Source of the DNA: Erythrobacter tepidarius
Lineage (GTDB): Bacteria > Pseudomonadota > Alphaproteobacteria > Sphingomonadales > Sphingomonadaceae
DNA: 64,000 nt
NCBI RefSeq assembly: GCF_002155695.1
Contig: NZ_MUYJ01000008.1
Location: forward strand, 62,001 to 126,000
Direction: 5' to 3'
In this document: positions 52,570 through 62,451 of the stretch, piece by piece
Numbering within the stretch: position 1 is the stretch's first letter
Layout: each line of letters begins with the position of its first letter
The notes under the pieces: generated by a model
Told to the model about the DNA's origin: nothing
The model's database searches: none
The model's input: the letters and a program-made list of their open reading frames with translations, nothing else
Position numbers and translations under genes: made by a program

Positions 52570-55002
52570 ATGAACACACTTCAAGCCCGAATTGCGTTCG
52601 GCGCCCGTGCGCGCGGCGTGCGGACTGCGCTGCTGTGCGGTGCTGCCTTGGGCAGCTTTGCGGCGATGCCCGGCATCGCCCACGCGCAGGATGCAGACAC
52701 GGCGCAAACCGCATCCGAGGAGCGGGTGATCATCGTCCAGGCCCGCCGCCAGAACGAAACCCTGCAGGAAGTGCCCGTCACCGTCACCGCGATCGGCGGC
52801 GAGACGCTGACCCGCTACAATGTCGACCAGGTGGCCGACATCACCAGCCGGGTGCCCACCCTCAACGTGCAGGTGGGTGGTTCGGGCTCGGGCGGCCAGC
52901 TCAGCCTGCGCGGCGTGGGTTCCTCGAACATCTCGGCGGCCTTCGATTCGGCGGTGGCGCTCGAATATGACGGGGTGGTCGTGTCCACGATGCGCCTCGT
53001 GCAGGCCGGCTTCTTCGACGTCGAGCAGATCGACGTGCTGCGCGGCCCGCAATCGCTGTTCTTCGGCAAGTCGGCCACCGCCGGCGTGCTGTCGCTGCGC
53101 TCGGCCAATCCGACCCCGGAATGGGAAATCGGGATGCGCGCCTCCTATGAATTCGAGGAGAAGGGCTATCTGCTCGCGGGCTACATCTCCGGCCCGATCA
53201 GCGACACGCTGGGCGTGCGCGTGGCGGCGCAGTTCAACGATATCGACGAATTCCAGAAGCTCCAGCCCGGCACCCCAGCCGTCAACCAGGAGCGCGGGCT
53301 GACCGATCTGATCATCCGCACCACGCTCGACTGGCAACCCTCGGATCGATTTTCGGCCAATCTGAAGGTGCAATACACCAAGAACGAGAACGACGGCGCG
53401 ATCGGCACGGCCGAAATCAACTGCGGCGCGAACGGCATCGCCGATCCGGTGTTCCTGCTTGGCGGCGCTTTGCAGATTCCGGCGGGCTACAACTGCAACA
53501 CCCGCGACCAGCGCTACTTCCTGCCCGATGCCGCGCCGCAGCTCGCACCCGGCGTGCCGACGCCCTCGCGCGCCGCGGGCCGCAACGGCGTGCCCTTCGG
53601 CGAGACCGAGCTGTGGTTCGGCCGCCTGCAATTCGACCTCGACCTGTCGGACACGCTCAAGCTTACCTCGGTCACCGGCCTGCTCAATCTCGATGCGGTC
53701 GACTTCGACTGCTATGCCTACGCCGGTGTCTTCCCGGGCGGCATCCCGGGCGGCGCGGGCTGTTCGGACCCGATCAACAAGCTCGAGCAATACACGCAGG
53801 AACTGCGCCTGACTTCGGACTTCGACGGCCCCTTCAACTTCATGCTCGGCGCCTTCTATGAAGACCGCACCTTCATCTTCGATACCGCCCAACAGGGGGT
53901 GAACATCTCGTTCCTCGGACGCGATCCGGTGACGGGCTTCACCTATGACTGGGACAAGATCCACACGACCAAGACCGAGGCCTTGTCGTTCTTCGGCAGC
54001 GCGATGATCGCGCTGACCGACAGGCTCGAACTCTCGGGCGGGGTGCGCTGGACCGACGAAAAGAAGGTCCAGACCATCGCGGTGCCCTATGTGCACACGT
54101 TCCTGCAAGGCCCCGCTTTCGTGCGGCCGGGCTTCTTCTCCGGGCCGATCAACTTCAAGGACGACAACGTCTCGCCGGAAGTCACCCTGAAGTATCAGGC
54201 GACCGACGATCTCAACTTCTTCGCTTCCTACAAGACCGGCTTCAAGTCGGGCGGTATCGACAACTCGGCACTGCCCTCGAACAGCCTCAGCCAGGCCGCG
54301 CTGACGGGTGACTTCAGCGCGCTGATCTTCCAGTCGGAAAAGGCGGAAGGCGGCGAAGTGGGCTTCAAGTCGCAATGGGCGGGGCGCAGCTTCACCCTCA
54401 ACGCGACCGCCTACTACTACGTGTTCAAGGATCTGCAGGTGCAGAACTTCAACGCCCAGACGATCCAGTTCGTCACCTCCAACGCGGGCGAGCTGACCAC
54501 CAAGGGCGTCGATCTCGAAGCCCGCTGGAGAACCCCGGTGGATGGTCTGAACCTGTCGGCCAACCTGTCCTGGCTCGACACCGAATACACCGCAGACTTC
54601 TTGCAGCCGGGCGGTCAGGGCGGGCCTGTCAACCTCAGGGGCCGTCGCGGCAGCCAGGCGCCGGAATGGGCGGGCAACCTCGCGGTCGACTGGGCGATAC
54701 CGCTGTCCAATTCTCTCGAATTGTTCCTGTCGGGCAATGCCAACTACAATGATGGCTACATCACCGATGAAACCTCGTTCAACGACTACGTCCAGCCGAG
54801 CTTCTGGACGATCGATACCAACGTCTCGATCGGCCATCCGGACGGCAAGTGGAAGCTGTCGCTGATCGGCACCAACATCACCGACAAGATCTTCGTTATC
54901 ACCACGGGCGGGCGTCCGTTCCTCTCGCCCACCGGCGATGACTTCGTGATGACCCAGAACCGCGGCCGCCAGATCTTCGCGGAGGTCAGCTTCAAGTTCT
55001 GA
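52570..55002 (+). CDS. TonB-dependent outer-membrane receptor
   Basis: An 810-residue receptor with a signal peptide (1-39, ending GIAHA), a TonB-box-like VIIVQARR near 52-59, a plug domain (about 60-180, with RGPQSLFFGKSATAG near 157) and a 22-strand barrel ending in a phenylalanine (VSFKF). The plug lacks an N-terminal STN signalling domain, so there is no surface-signalling extension. Its place between two Rieske oxygenase genes suggests uptake of their hydrophobic or cyclic substrate rather than iron, as seen in other sphingomonad catabolic clusters. Followed by a terminator. Confidence 0.92.
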   Translation: MNTLQARIAFGARARGVRTALLCGAALGSFAAMPGIAHAQDADTAQTASEERVIIVQARRQNETLQEVPVTVTAIGGETLTRYNVDQVADITSRVPTLNVQVGGSGSGGQLSLRGVGSSNISAAFDSAVALEYDGVVVSTMRLVQAGFFDVEQIDVLRGPQSLFFGKSATAGVLSLRSANPTPEWEIGMRASYEFEEKGYLLAGYISGPISDTLGVRVAAQFNDIDEFQKLQPGTPAVNQERGLTDLIIRTTLDWQPSDRFSANLKVQYTKNENDGAIGTAEINCGANGIADPVFLLGGALQIPAGYNCNTRDQRYFLPDAAPQLAPGVPTPSRAAGRNGVPFGETELWFGRLQFDLDLSDTLKLTSVTGLLNLDAVDFDCYAYAGVFPGGIPGGAGCSDPINKLEQYTQELRLTSDFDGPFNFMLGAFYEDRTFIFDTAQQGVNISFLGRDPVTGFTYDWDKIHTTKTEALSFFGSAMIALTDRLELSGGVRWTDEKKVQTIAVPYVHTFLQGPAFVRPGFFSGPINFKDDNVSPEVTLKYQATDDLNFFASYKTGFKSGGIDNSALPSNSLSQAALTGDFSALIFQSEKAEGGEVGFKSQWAGRSFTLNATAYYYVFKDLQVQNFNAQTIQFVTSNAGELTTKGVDLEARWRTPVDGLNLSANLSWLDTEYTADFLQPGGQGGPVNLRGRRGSQAPEWAGNLAVDWAIPLSNSLELFLSGNANYNDGYITDETSFNDYVQPSFWTIDTNVSIGHPDGKWKLSLIGTNITDKIFVITTGGRPFLSPTGDDFVMTQNRGRQIFAEVSFKF

Positions 55003-55026
55003 TCTTTCCGATCAGGGGCAAAAGCA

Positions 55027-55055
55027 GGGGCGGGCCAGCGATGGCCTGCCCCTTT
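55027..55055 (+). terminator. Rho-independent terminator after receptor
   Basis: An 11-bp stem (GGGGCGGGCCA with TGGCCTGCCCC, one wobble) with a GCGA tetraloop is followed by TTT and lies 25 bases after the receptor stop. It uses the same GCGA tetraloop as the exbD terminator. Confidence 0.75.
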
Positions 55056-55147
55056 GCTTGTGCTGCTTCCCGCCAAAAGTGAGCATTGCCACCCATCACG
55101 GGAAGGCGGATGCTCTGCCCCATCACGCAGGCCCGGAAAGGAACGCC

Positions 55148-56377
55148 ATGTCCCGCGAAGTACTCATCGCCATGACCCGCAATCTGGTGGCGCATGGGGC
55201 AGCCGATACGATGGAATATGCCGACCAGATCGTGCGCATCCCGGCGAGCGCCTATACTGACGAGGCCCTGTTCGAACGCGAGAAGCGGCAGATCTTCCGC
55301 CGCCTGCCGCTGATGGTCGCGCCCTCGTGCGAACTGCCCAATCCGGGCGACTACAAGGCGATGGACATTTGCGGCGTGCCGCTGCTGCTCTCCCGCCAGA
55401 AGGACGGCAGGATCGGCGCCTTTCTCAACATGTGCACCCACCGCGGCAACCCGCTGGCGCACGGCTGCGGCAATGCCAGCCGCTTCACCTGCGGCTATCA
55501 CGGCTGGACCTTCAAGGCCGACGGCGAGCTGATCGGGGTTGCCAGCCCCAAGGATTTCGGCGCGATCGACAAGGCCGCGCACTGCCTGACGAAGTTCCCG
55601 GCATATGAAAGCGCCGGGCTGATCTGGGTGACGCTCGATCCGGATTCGAAGCTGTCGATTGCCGACTACCTGTGCGGCTATGACGCGCTGCTCAAGGCCT
55701 TCGGGTTCGAGAACTGGACGCTGTTCTCGCAGCGCACGCTGGCGGGGCCGAACTGGAAGACGGCCTATGACGGCTATCTCGACTTCTATCACCTCCCGGT
55801 GCTCCACAAGGACACCTTCGGGGCCGATTTCTACAACCGCGCCAACTACTTCGCCTTCGGCCCGCACCAGCGCCTCTCGACCCCGTCGAAATTCGCGATC
55901 AAGGTGCAGGGCGAGGACGATCAGCAACTCGATCTCGAAGCGATGAGCGATGACGAACTGCCGCAGGAAGTGCTGGTGCAGGGTGTCTGGACGATCTTCC
56001 CGCACATTTCGATCGCCAGCTTCTATGGCGGCGGGCAGCGCGGGGCGATGATCAGCCAGCTGTTCCCCGGCGCCACTGTCGGCGAGAGCTGGACCACCCA
56101 ATATTACGTCATGGAAAACCAGCCCGAAACGCCGGAGCAGGTGCAGGCGGCGCACGACCAGTTCAACTTCCTCGAAGTGGTGGTGCGCGATGAGGATTAC
56201 GCCACCGGCAAACGCCAGCATCAGGCGCTGCAATCAGGGCTGATGAAAGAGGTGCTGTTCGGCCGCAACGAAAAGGGCGGCCAGGTCTTCCACCAATGGG
56301 TCGAGCGTCTGACCAATGCGAGCGACGAGGAACTGGTGGCGATCTTCTCCGCCGAGCAGCGGCAGGCAGCCGAATAG
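55148..56377 (+). CDS. Rieske non-haem iron oxygenase, alpha subunit (second)
   Basis: A 409-residue oxygenase alpha subunit. Rieske ligands are C96, H98, C115 and H118 (MCTHRGN and TCGYHGW); the iron histidines are H215 and H220 (DFYHLPVLHK). It is clearly diverged from the first oxygenase. AAAGGA 8-10 bases before ATG 55148 fixes the start. No partner redox genes are adjacent. The pair may act at different steps of one pathway; the substrate is unknown. Confidence 0.92.
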   Translation: MSREVLIAMTRNLVAHGAADTMEYADQIVRIPASAYTDEALFEREKRQIFRRLPLMVAPSCELPNPGDYKAMDICGVPLLLSRQKDGRIGAFLNMCTHRGNPLAHGCGNASRFTCGYHGWTFKADGELIGVASPKDFGAIDKAAHCLTKFPAYESAGLIWVTLDPDSKLSIADYLCGYDALLKAFGFENWTLFSQRTLAGPNWKTAYDGYLDFYHLPVLHKDTFGADFYNRANYFAFGPHQRLSTPSKFAIKVQGEDDQQLDLEAMSDDELPQEVLVQGVWTIFPHISIASFYGGGQRGAMISQLFPGATVGESWTTQYYVMENQPETPEQVQAAHDQFNFLEVVVRDEDYATGKRQHQALQSGLMKEVLFGRNEKGGQVFHQWVERLTNASDEELVAIFSAEQRQAAE

Positions 56378-56544
56378 GGGCCGGCACCGCCTTCGCAGCT
56401 CCTGCGCCGGGGCCTGACGCGCTTGGGTTGGACGCGGTGGGATCGCGCCGGCCCGCAAGGGCCGGTTGACGCCAGGGCGGCACCAGGCGGTGTCAATGTT
56501 ACATGATGACATGGCGATTTCTCTGCGTTAGTGCCGCCCCGCCC

Positions 56545-56961
56545 ATGACTCGCCTTCGCGCCTTGATCCGCAGAAATGCCCAGCTCGCGATGGGGCTCGT
56601 GGTGCTCGCCCTGGCGGTCAAGGCGCTGGTGCCGGCCGGCTACATGATCTCGCCTCATGGCGAGCGCTTTCTGACGGTGACGATCTGCGCCGATGCCAGC
56701 GGCACGCCGAAGCAGATGCGGATAGCCATCCCTGACGAGGATAAGAAGGGCAGCGACCATTCCGAAGCGGCAGACAAGACGCAGCCTTGCGCCTTTGCGG
56801 GGCTTGGCCATGCCGCGCTTGGCGGGGCCGATCCGCTTTTGCTGGCCGCTGCATTGGCGTTCATCCTGCTGGTCTGGCTTGGGCCGCTCAGGGCGCCGCC
56901 GGCCCGCGACATTGCCTTCCTGCGCCCGCCGCTACGTGGGCCGCCCGCCCTTTTCGTCTGA
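56545..56961 (+). CDS. DUF2946-family membrane protein
   Basis: A 138-residue protein with an N-terminal hydrophobic segment (about 12-30, then LVPAGYM), a polar middle with two cysteines (VTICADAS and QPCAFAGLGHAAL) and a second helix near 100-118. DUF2946 proteins commonly sit beside TonB-dependent copper receptors. The ATG at 56545 is preferred; 56503 is an alternative. It leads the receptor-PepSY cassette, though 128 bases separate it from the receptor. Confidence 0.75.
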   Translation: MTRLRALIRRNAQLAMGLVVLALAVKALVPAGYMISPHGERFLTVTICADASGTPKQMRIAIPDEDKKGSDHSEAADKTQPCAFAGLGHAALGGADPLLLAAALAFILLVWLGPLRAPPARDIAFLRPPLRGPPALFV

Positions 56962-57089
56962 TCGTCGGGCTTTGCGCAAGGGTGTCTGACCCCGACGCGC
57001 AAAGCCCCTTCGCTCACTGACCCGCCAAGGCAGGGTCGATGGCGCTGCGCCGGATCACGGGCGCGCGCCGACGGAAATCGGGATAGATC

Positions 57090-59231
57090 ATGCAAATCAA
57101 CACTGTGAAGCGCGCCCTCATGGGCGCCACGATGCTTGCCGCAACGGCGGGCGCTTTCACCGCCCCGCTTCAGGCCCAAGGCATCGGCCAGCGGCAGGAC
57201 GAGATCATCGTCACCGCCAGCCTTCAGGGCACCCCCACCGCGCCCACGCCCGAGGCTGCCCGCAAGGAGCTGGAACGCGTCCCCGGCGCGACGGGACTCG
57301 TCGAGGACGAGGGTTTTGCCGACATCTTCGCCCAATCGATCGGCGATGTGCTGGAACTGACCCCCGGCGTCTTCGCCGACACCAGCGCCCAGCGCGAGAG
57401 CCGCATCTCGATCCGCGGTTCGGGCCTCAATTCCAGCTTCGAGCGCCGCGGCCTGACCGTGCTGCGCGACGGGGTGCCGATCAGCCGCGCATCGGGCGCG
57501 ACCGAGTTTCAGGAGGTCGATCCGCTGACAGTGCGCTACATGGAGGTGTTCAAGGGTGCCAACGGCTTGCGCTATGGCGCAGCCTCGCTGGGCGGAGCGG
57601 TCAACATCGTCAGCCCCACCGGGCGCACCGCCCGCGCACCGATTGCCCTGCGCGCCGAGGGTGGCAGCTTCTCCACCTTCCGCGGCAATACCTCGCTGTC
57701 GGGCAAAAGCGGCGATGTCGATTACTGGGGCGGGATTACCGGCCTGACCAGCGACGGCTATCGCGAACACAGCGAAGTGCGCAGCCTTTACGGTCATGGC
57801 AACCTTGGCTGGCGGGTGTCGGACACTATCGAAACGCGCTTCTATGTCACCGCGCTGTCGGACAATTTCGAGCTGGCGGGAACCTTGCGCCTTGCCGATG
57901 CGCTCGCCAATCCGCGCGCGGCGGGCCGCCCGGTGACAATCGGGCCGTTCTTCCCCGGCGGGCCGGTGACCGTGCTCGACCCCGGCCCCGTCGCCGACGA
58001 CTGGGACCGCAACCTCGATGTCTTCCGGGTGTCGAACCTTACCGTGATCGACCTCGGCTCCGCCGATCTTGAGCTGGGCGCCTGGTATGCGCGGCGCAAC
58101 CTCGACCACGCGATCACCCGCTTTGCCGGGATCATCGTGCAGGGCGAGGACGAGGTCGGCGTTTCGGCCCGGCTCGCCGGCAACCTTCCATTCCTCGCCG
58201 ATCAGAGCCGCTGGCAGGTGGGGGCGATCTATGCCTTCTCCAGCAATGACGCGAAGACCTTCGTCAACAATTCAGGCACGCGCGGGGCGCTGCGGACCCG
58301 CTCGGATCAGGATTCGCAGACGCTGACAGTCTATGGTCAGGCCGAACTCGGGCTGAGCGACGCCGTCACCCTTGTCGCGGGCGGCCAATATGCCCGCGCC
58401 GTCCGCGATGTCACCGCGATCGTCAATGCGGTCACCGGCCGGGGGGAATACGACCAGTTCAACCCGCGTGTCGGCCTGCTGATCGATGCGGCCGAGAACA
58501 TCCAGTTCTTCGGCAATATCAGCCGCAGCTTCGAGCCGCCGAGCCTGGCCGATCTCACCAGCGGCGGGGCCTTTCCCTTTGCCCCACTCGATCCCCAGCG
58601 CGCGACCGTGTTCGAATTGGGCACGCGCGGACAGGCGGGGATCGTCTCGTGGGACATCGCGCTCTACCGGGCAGAGCTGGAAAACGAGTTCCTCGATCTT
58701 GCCGTGCCGGGCGCGCGCGGGCTGGTGACGGTGACGACCAACGGGGATCGCACGATCCATCAGGGGCTCGAACTCGGAATCGACCTGCGCCCGTTCAAGG
58801 CGGCGCTGGAGGCCAAGGGCCAGGCGCTACGGCTGAGCGCGGCCTACACCTTCAGCGACTTCAGCTTCGATAGTGACGCGGTCTATGGCGACAACCAGCT
58901 CGCCGGCGTCCCGCGTCATGTGCTGATCGCCGAAGCCCGGTTCGATCAGGTGGAGAAGTTCTACCTTTCCGCCACCTTGCGCTGGATCCCGGATGGCCCT
59001 TGGGCGGACTACGCCAATACCGAAAGGGCGCCCGGCTACGAAACCGTCCAGATTACCGCCGGAGTCACGCTGACCGACGGGATCGAGCTGTTTGGTTCGG
59101 TCGACAACCTGTTCGACAAAGTGTTCATCTCCAACGTCACCACCAACGCCAACCAGCGCCTGACCAACGAGGCGCTCTACACCCCCGGGCAAGGGCGCGC
59201 CTTCTTCGGCGGCCTGCGCGCAAGGTTCTGA
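57090..59231 (+). CDS. TonB-dependent receptor of metal-uptake type
   Basis: A 713-residue receptor with a signal peptide (1-29), a TonB box DEIIVTA at 37-43, a plug with SRISIRGSGLNSSFERRG near 103-120 and LRYGAASLGGAVNIVSP near 161-177, and a barrel ending GGLRARF. It resembles siderophore or copper receptors rather than the larger catabolic receptor at 52570. The order DUF2946-receptor-PepSY favours copper or iron uptake. PepSY follows after 15 bases, so the two are co-transcribed. Confidence 0.88.
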   Translation: MQINTVKRALMGATMLAATAGAFTAPLQAQGIGQRQDEIIVTASLQGTPTAPTPEAARKELERVPGATGLVEDEGFADIFAQSIGDVLELTPGVFADTSAQRESRISIRGSGLNSSFERRGLTVLRDGVPISRASGATEFQEVDPLTVRYMEVFKGANGLRYGAASLGGAVNIVSPTGRTARAPIALRAEGGSFSTFRGNTSLSGKSGDVDYWGGITGLTSDGYREHSEVRSLYGHGNLGWRVSDTIETRFYVTALSDNFELAGTLRLADALANPRAAGRPVTIGPFFPGGPVTVLDPGPVADDWDRNLDVFRVSNLTVIDLGSADLELGAWYARRNLDHAITRFAGIIVQGEDEVGVSARLAGNLPFLADQSRWQVGAIYAFSSNDAKTFVNNSGTRGALRTRSDQDSQTLTVYGQAELGLSDAVTLVAGGQYARAVRDVTAIVNAVTGRGEYDQFNPRVGLLIDAAENIQFFGNISRSFEPPSLADLTSGGAFPFAPLDPQRATVFELGTRGQAGIVSWDIALYRAELENEFLDLAVPGARGLVTVTTNGDRTIHQGLELGIDLRPFKAALEAKGQALRLSAAYTFSDFSFDSDAVYGDNQLAGVPRHVLIAEARFDQVEKFYLSATLRWIPDGPWADYANTERAPGYETVQITAGVTLTDGIELFGSVDNLFDKVFISNVTTNANQRLTNEALYTPGQGRAFFGGLRARF

Positions 59232-59246
59232 GGGAGGGCCTGAAAT

Positions 59247-60890
59247 ATGAGCGCAAAGACCAGAACCGCGCGCTGGTCATACTCCAAGCACCAGTGGCTG
59301 GGGTTGATCGGCGGGATCAGTCTGCTGCTGTGGGGCCTGTCCGGCCTCACCCATATCGCGATGGTGCTGTTCGGGCCGCAGCAGGCGGCATTCATGCCGC
59401 CTGCTGCGAAGGTCGCACTCGAAGGCGCGCGACCGATTGCCGAGACCCTTGCCGAACACGGCATCGCCGAAGCGGTGGCGGTGAAAACCGTCCCCGCTCC
59501 CGGCGGCGAAGTGCTGTGGCAAGTGACCCCCAAGGCGGACGGCGCGCGGCGCTACTTCCATCCCGCCGATGGCAGCGAGGTCAAGGGTGGGGACCGCGCG
59601 CAAGCCGAGTTCCTTGCCCGCCACTATCTCGCCACCGATCGGCCGATCGCCTCGGCTCGGCTCCAAACGGCGTTCGATGCGGACTACCCCTGGGTCAACC
59701 GGCTGCTGCCGGTATGGAAGCTGGAATTCGCCGGCGATGATGGCCTGACCGCCTATGTCCACACCGAAACCTCCAGCCTTGCGGCGGTGAACAACACCAC
59801 CAAGACACGCCTGCAGAGCGTGTTCCGGGCGCTGCACACCTGGGAATGGGTGCCGCCGGGGATGGACTGGCTGAGGATCATGGTGATCGCGCTGATGGTC
59901 GGGAGCCTGCTGGCGCTCGGCCTTACCGGCCTTGCCATGCTGGTGACGGTGCGGCGCAAGCAACGCCTGCCCGGCGCGCGCGGCTGGCACCGGATCGCGG
60001 GCTATGTGCTGGCACTGCCGCTGATCATGTTTGCGGCTTCGGGGATCTACCACCTGGTCCAGTCGGCGCTGGTGCCCCCCGTCAGCCAGCTCAAGATGGG
60101 CCGGCCGGTCAATGTCGCAAGCGGCAAGTGGCCGGTCGAGGCCGACTGGGCGCTGATCGCCAAGGGGCGCGATATTGCCTCGGTCGCGCTCGTCGAAGGT
60201 GCGCAGGGCCAGCCGCTCTACCGCATCGGCCTTGCCCCGAAAGGCCCGATGGGCGGGGGCGAGCATGATCACGGCCCGGCCAAGGCCGCGGCGGATCATG
60301 GCATGGCAGGCCATGATCACGCTTCGATGATGGCGGCGCAGACGAAGACCCCCACCACCGATGCCGAGATCCGCGAGGCCCGCTTTGCCGGAATCAAACC
60401 CGATGGCCCGGCCATCTATCTCGATGCCGCCACCGGCGACGTGGTCAATTCGGGCGACGAGGATCTCGCCCGTGCCATCGCCCGGCGCTTTACCGGGGCG
60501 CCCGACAGCGCGGTGAAGCGAGTGGAGCTGGTGACCCGCTTCAGCCACGAATATGACTTCCGCAACAAGCGCCTGCCGGTGTGGCGGGTCGATTACGGTG
60601 CGCCGGTCAATGCCAGCCTGTTCGTTGACACGGGCGCGGGCGTGCTGGTTGACCGGGTCGCCGACGGCGAGAAGCCCGAGCGCTTCGTGTTCAGCTTCAT
60701 CCACAAGTGGAACTTCCTGTTCCCGGTCGGACGGCTCGGGCAGAACGTGATCGTGGGCATTTTCACGCTCGCGCTGATCGGCTTCACGGCGGTTTTGGGC
60801 CTCAGGATGGATCTGGTCCGTCGCCTTCGCATGCGACGCACCGGGCCGAAGCGCGGCAGTGAAAGCCGCCCGGCATCTGCCCCGGGATGA
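59247..60890 (+). CDS. PepSY-family membrane protein with His-rich insert
   Basis: A 547-residue inner-membrane protein of the PepSY-associated type, with membrane helices near 20-43, 215-235, 250-275 and 505-525 and periplasmic PepSY-like modules between. Such proteins often accompany siderophore receptors and may act in reductive iron release. A linker near 333-358 is rich in His, Met and Asp (EHDHG, ADHGMAGHDHASMM) and could bind copper or another metal. No flavin or cytochrome motif is recognised with certainty. It ends the cassette. Confidence 0.85.
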   Translation: MSAKTRTARWSYSKHQWLGLIGGISLLLWGLSGLTHIAMVLFGPQQAAFMPPAAKVALEGARPIAETLAEHGIAEAVAVKTVPAPGGEVLWQVTPKADGARRYFHPADGSEVKGGDRAQAEFLARHYLATDRPIASARLQTAFDADYPWVNRLLPVWKLEFAGDDGLTAYVHTETSSLAAVNNTTKTRLQSVFRALHTWEWVPPGMDWLRIMVIALMVGSLLALGLTGLAMLVTVRRKQRLPGARGWHRIAGYVLALPLIMFAASGIYHLVQSALVPPVSQLKMGRPVNVASGKWPVEADWALIAKGRDIASVALVEGAQGQPLYRIGLAPKGPMGGGEHDHGPAKAAADHGMAGHDHASMMAAQTKTPTTDAEIREARFAGIKPDGPAIYLDAATGDVVNSGDEDLARAIARRFTGAPDSAVKRVELVTRFSHEYDFRNKRLPVWRVDYGAPVNASLFVDTGAGVLVDRVADGEKPERFVFSFIHKWNFLFPVGRLGQNVIVGIFTLALIGFTAVLGLRMDLVRRLRMRRTGPKRGSESRPASAPG

Positions 60891-61355
60891 CAAACCGCGC
60901 CCGCTTTCCCGCCATTGCCTTGCGCATTAGGGGAATGGCGGCAAGCCGGACTGCTTGCGCCATGTCCGCGATTGGCCAAGGCGAGGGCGCAAAGTGCCGG
61001 CCCGCCAATCCGTGCTGCGTGCCTCGGCCGGTGGCGGGGCCGGTCGTTCCTGCCGCCCGCGGGCAAGCCCGCCGAGGCCCGCGCAAGGGCGGGGTGGCAC
61101 GCGCGAGCGGATTGCAGGGTTTGCCTCCATGCCGGCCAACGGCTAGAGTGTGCCCCGGCTCTTTCCCATCCTTTCGCCCTGACTTCGCGACGGGTGCGGG
61201 GCTGAGGCGCGGTGTCGCGCCCCGGCCCGCTGTCTGTCCGCCCGACAACGATCCGCAGAACCATCGGAAAGGATGGGCATTTTCGCGGAATGATCAGGTT
61301 GACGCGGTGTCACCTTTGTCCGCTTGGCAAGATGGCGGCACAGACGGCGGCGCGA
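60891..61355. other. 465-base intergenic stretch with no recognised gene
   Basis: This gap lies between the convergent PepSY and NmrA-like genes. I see no start signal with a ribosome site, no terminator with a T-run and no repeat. Open frames here are GC-driven. It could be a decayed gene, but no residual domain is readable. Confidence 0.5.
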
Positions 61356-62303
61356 TCATCCGAAGGCCGGGCGATAGTTGCTCTCGCCCCAGTCCTGCCG
61401 CTTGGTCCATTCGCCCATCGTCTCGAGCTTGCCCTCGAGTTCGGGGAAGCGTTCATAGACATGCTCCATGTCGACCGCGAAGGGCTTGGTCGGGGCGGTG
61501 TTGTTGTATTCGTAGAAGGCCTGGATGCCCTTGGCGAAGTCCTCGCGCATTTCGACCGGCATCGCGTCGCCCGCGGCTGCGACCAGATAGCGACCGAACT
61601 CCTCGGGGGTGCAGGGGTCATAGACGATCTGCTTGCCCAAGGCCTCGGAAAGGCAGGCCGCCACCTGCTTGCCCACCAGCCGCTCCGGCCCGCCGATATT
61701 GAGCCACGCGCCTTCCATGTCGGGCCGCTCGAGGCTGGCGAGCATGAATTTCGCCACGTCGTCGAGGCTGATCCAGTTGGCTTCGAGATCGGGGTTATGC
61801 GGATAGACGTAGCGACCTTCGTCGACGATGAAGGGCCGCGCCCAGTTGGTCAGCAGATTGTCCATGAACAGCACCGAGCCGAACACCGTCCCCGGCGCGC
61901 CCGAGCGCCACAGGGCGTTGATGCCCTTGGTGTTCTCCCCATAGGTGAAGGGATCACCGGGCTTGTCCGGGATCCAGCTCGAGGTGTTCCATACCACGCG
62001 CTTGACGTTCAGCGAGGCGGCGACCTTGCCGACCTCGCCGACCAGATGGGCACGATCGGCGCGGGCCTGGAGCGGGTGGGTGTAGAAGATGTAGTCGCTG
62101 CCTTCGAGCGCGTCCTTGTAGGTCGCGGTGTCATAGAGGTCCATCGGCCGCACCTCGACCCGCTCGATGCCCTCTACCGGCGCGCCTTCCAGCGCATCCG
62201 GTCGGCGCGAGATCGCGCGCACGTCATAGCCCGCCGCGAGCGCCTGCCGCACCTGCGCCAGGCCCTGCCTGCCGCTCGCCCCGATCACCGTAATCAGTGC
62301 CAT
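61356..62303 (-). CDS. NmrA-like NAD(P)-binding protein
   Basis: A 315-residue atypical SDR of the NmrA/HSCARG type with the N-terminal nucleotide motif VIGASGRQGLAQV (5-17). The usual Tyr/Lys pair is not evident, so it may sense the redox state or act as an isoflavone-reductase-like enzyme. It is divergent from the MDR gene across 148 bases, in the catabolic region, which suggests an enzymatic role, not proven. Confidence 0.82.
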   Translation of the reverse strand: MALITVIGASGRQGLAQVRQALAAGYDVRAISRRPDALEGAPVEGIERVEVRPMDLYDTATYKDALEGSDYIFYTHPLQARADRAHLVGEVGKVAASLNVKRVVWNTSSWIPDKPGDPFTYGENTKGINALWRSGAPGTVFGSVLFMDNLLTNWARPFIVDEGRYVYPHNPDLEANWISLDDVAKFMLASLERPDMEGAWLNIGGPERLVGKQVAACLSEALGKQIVYDPCTPEEFGRYLVAAAGDAMPVEMREDFAKGIQAFYEYNNTAPTKPFAVDMEHVYERFPELEGKLETMGEWTKRQDWGESNYRPAFG

Positions 62304-62451
62304 TTCCGCTCTCCCCGCATCTTGATGTCGGCGGCAAGACTAGGAAGCCCGCGCCCCCCGTGCACCGCGCCAAAATGATAGCCGCGCGCGCCCCATCCCC
62401 TAGCGAAATGGCGGGGTTGCCGGAGCGTCGCCGGGGCCGGAGAGTGACGGG

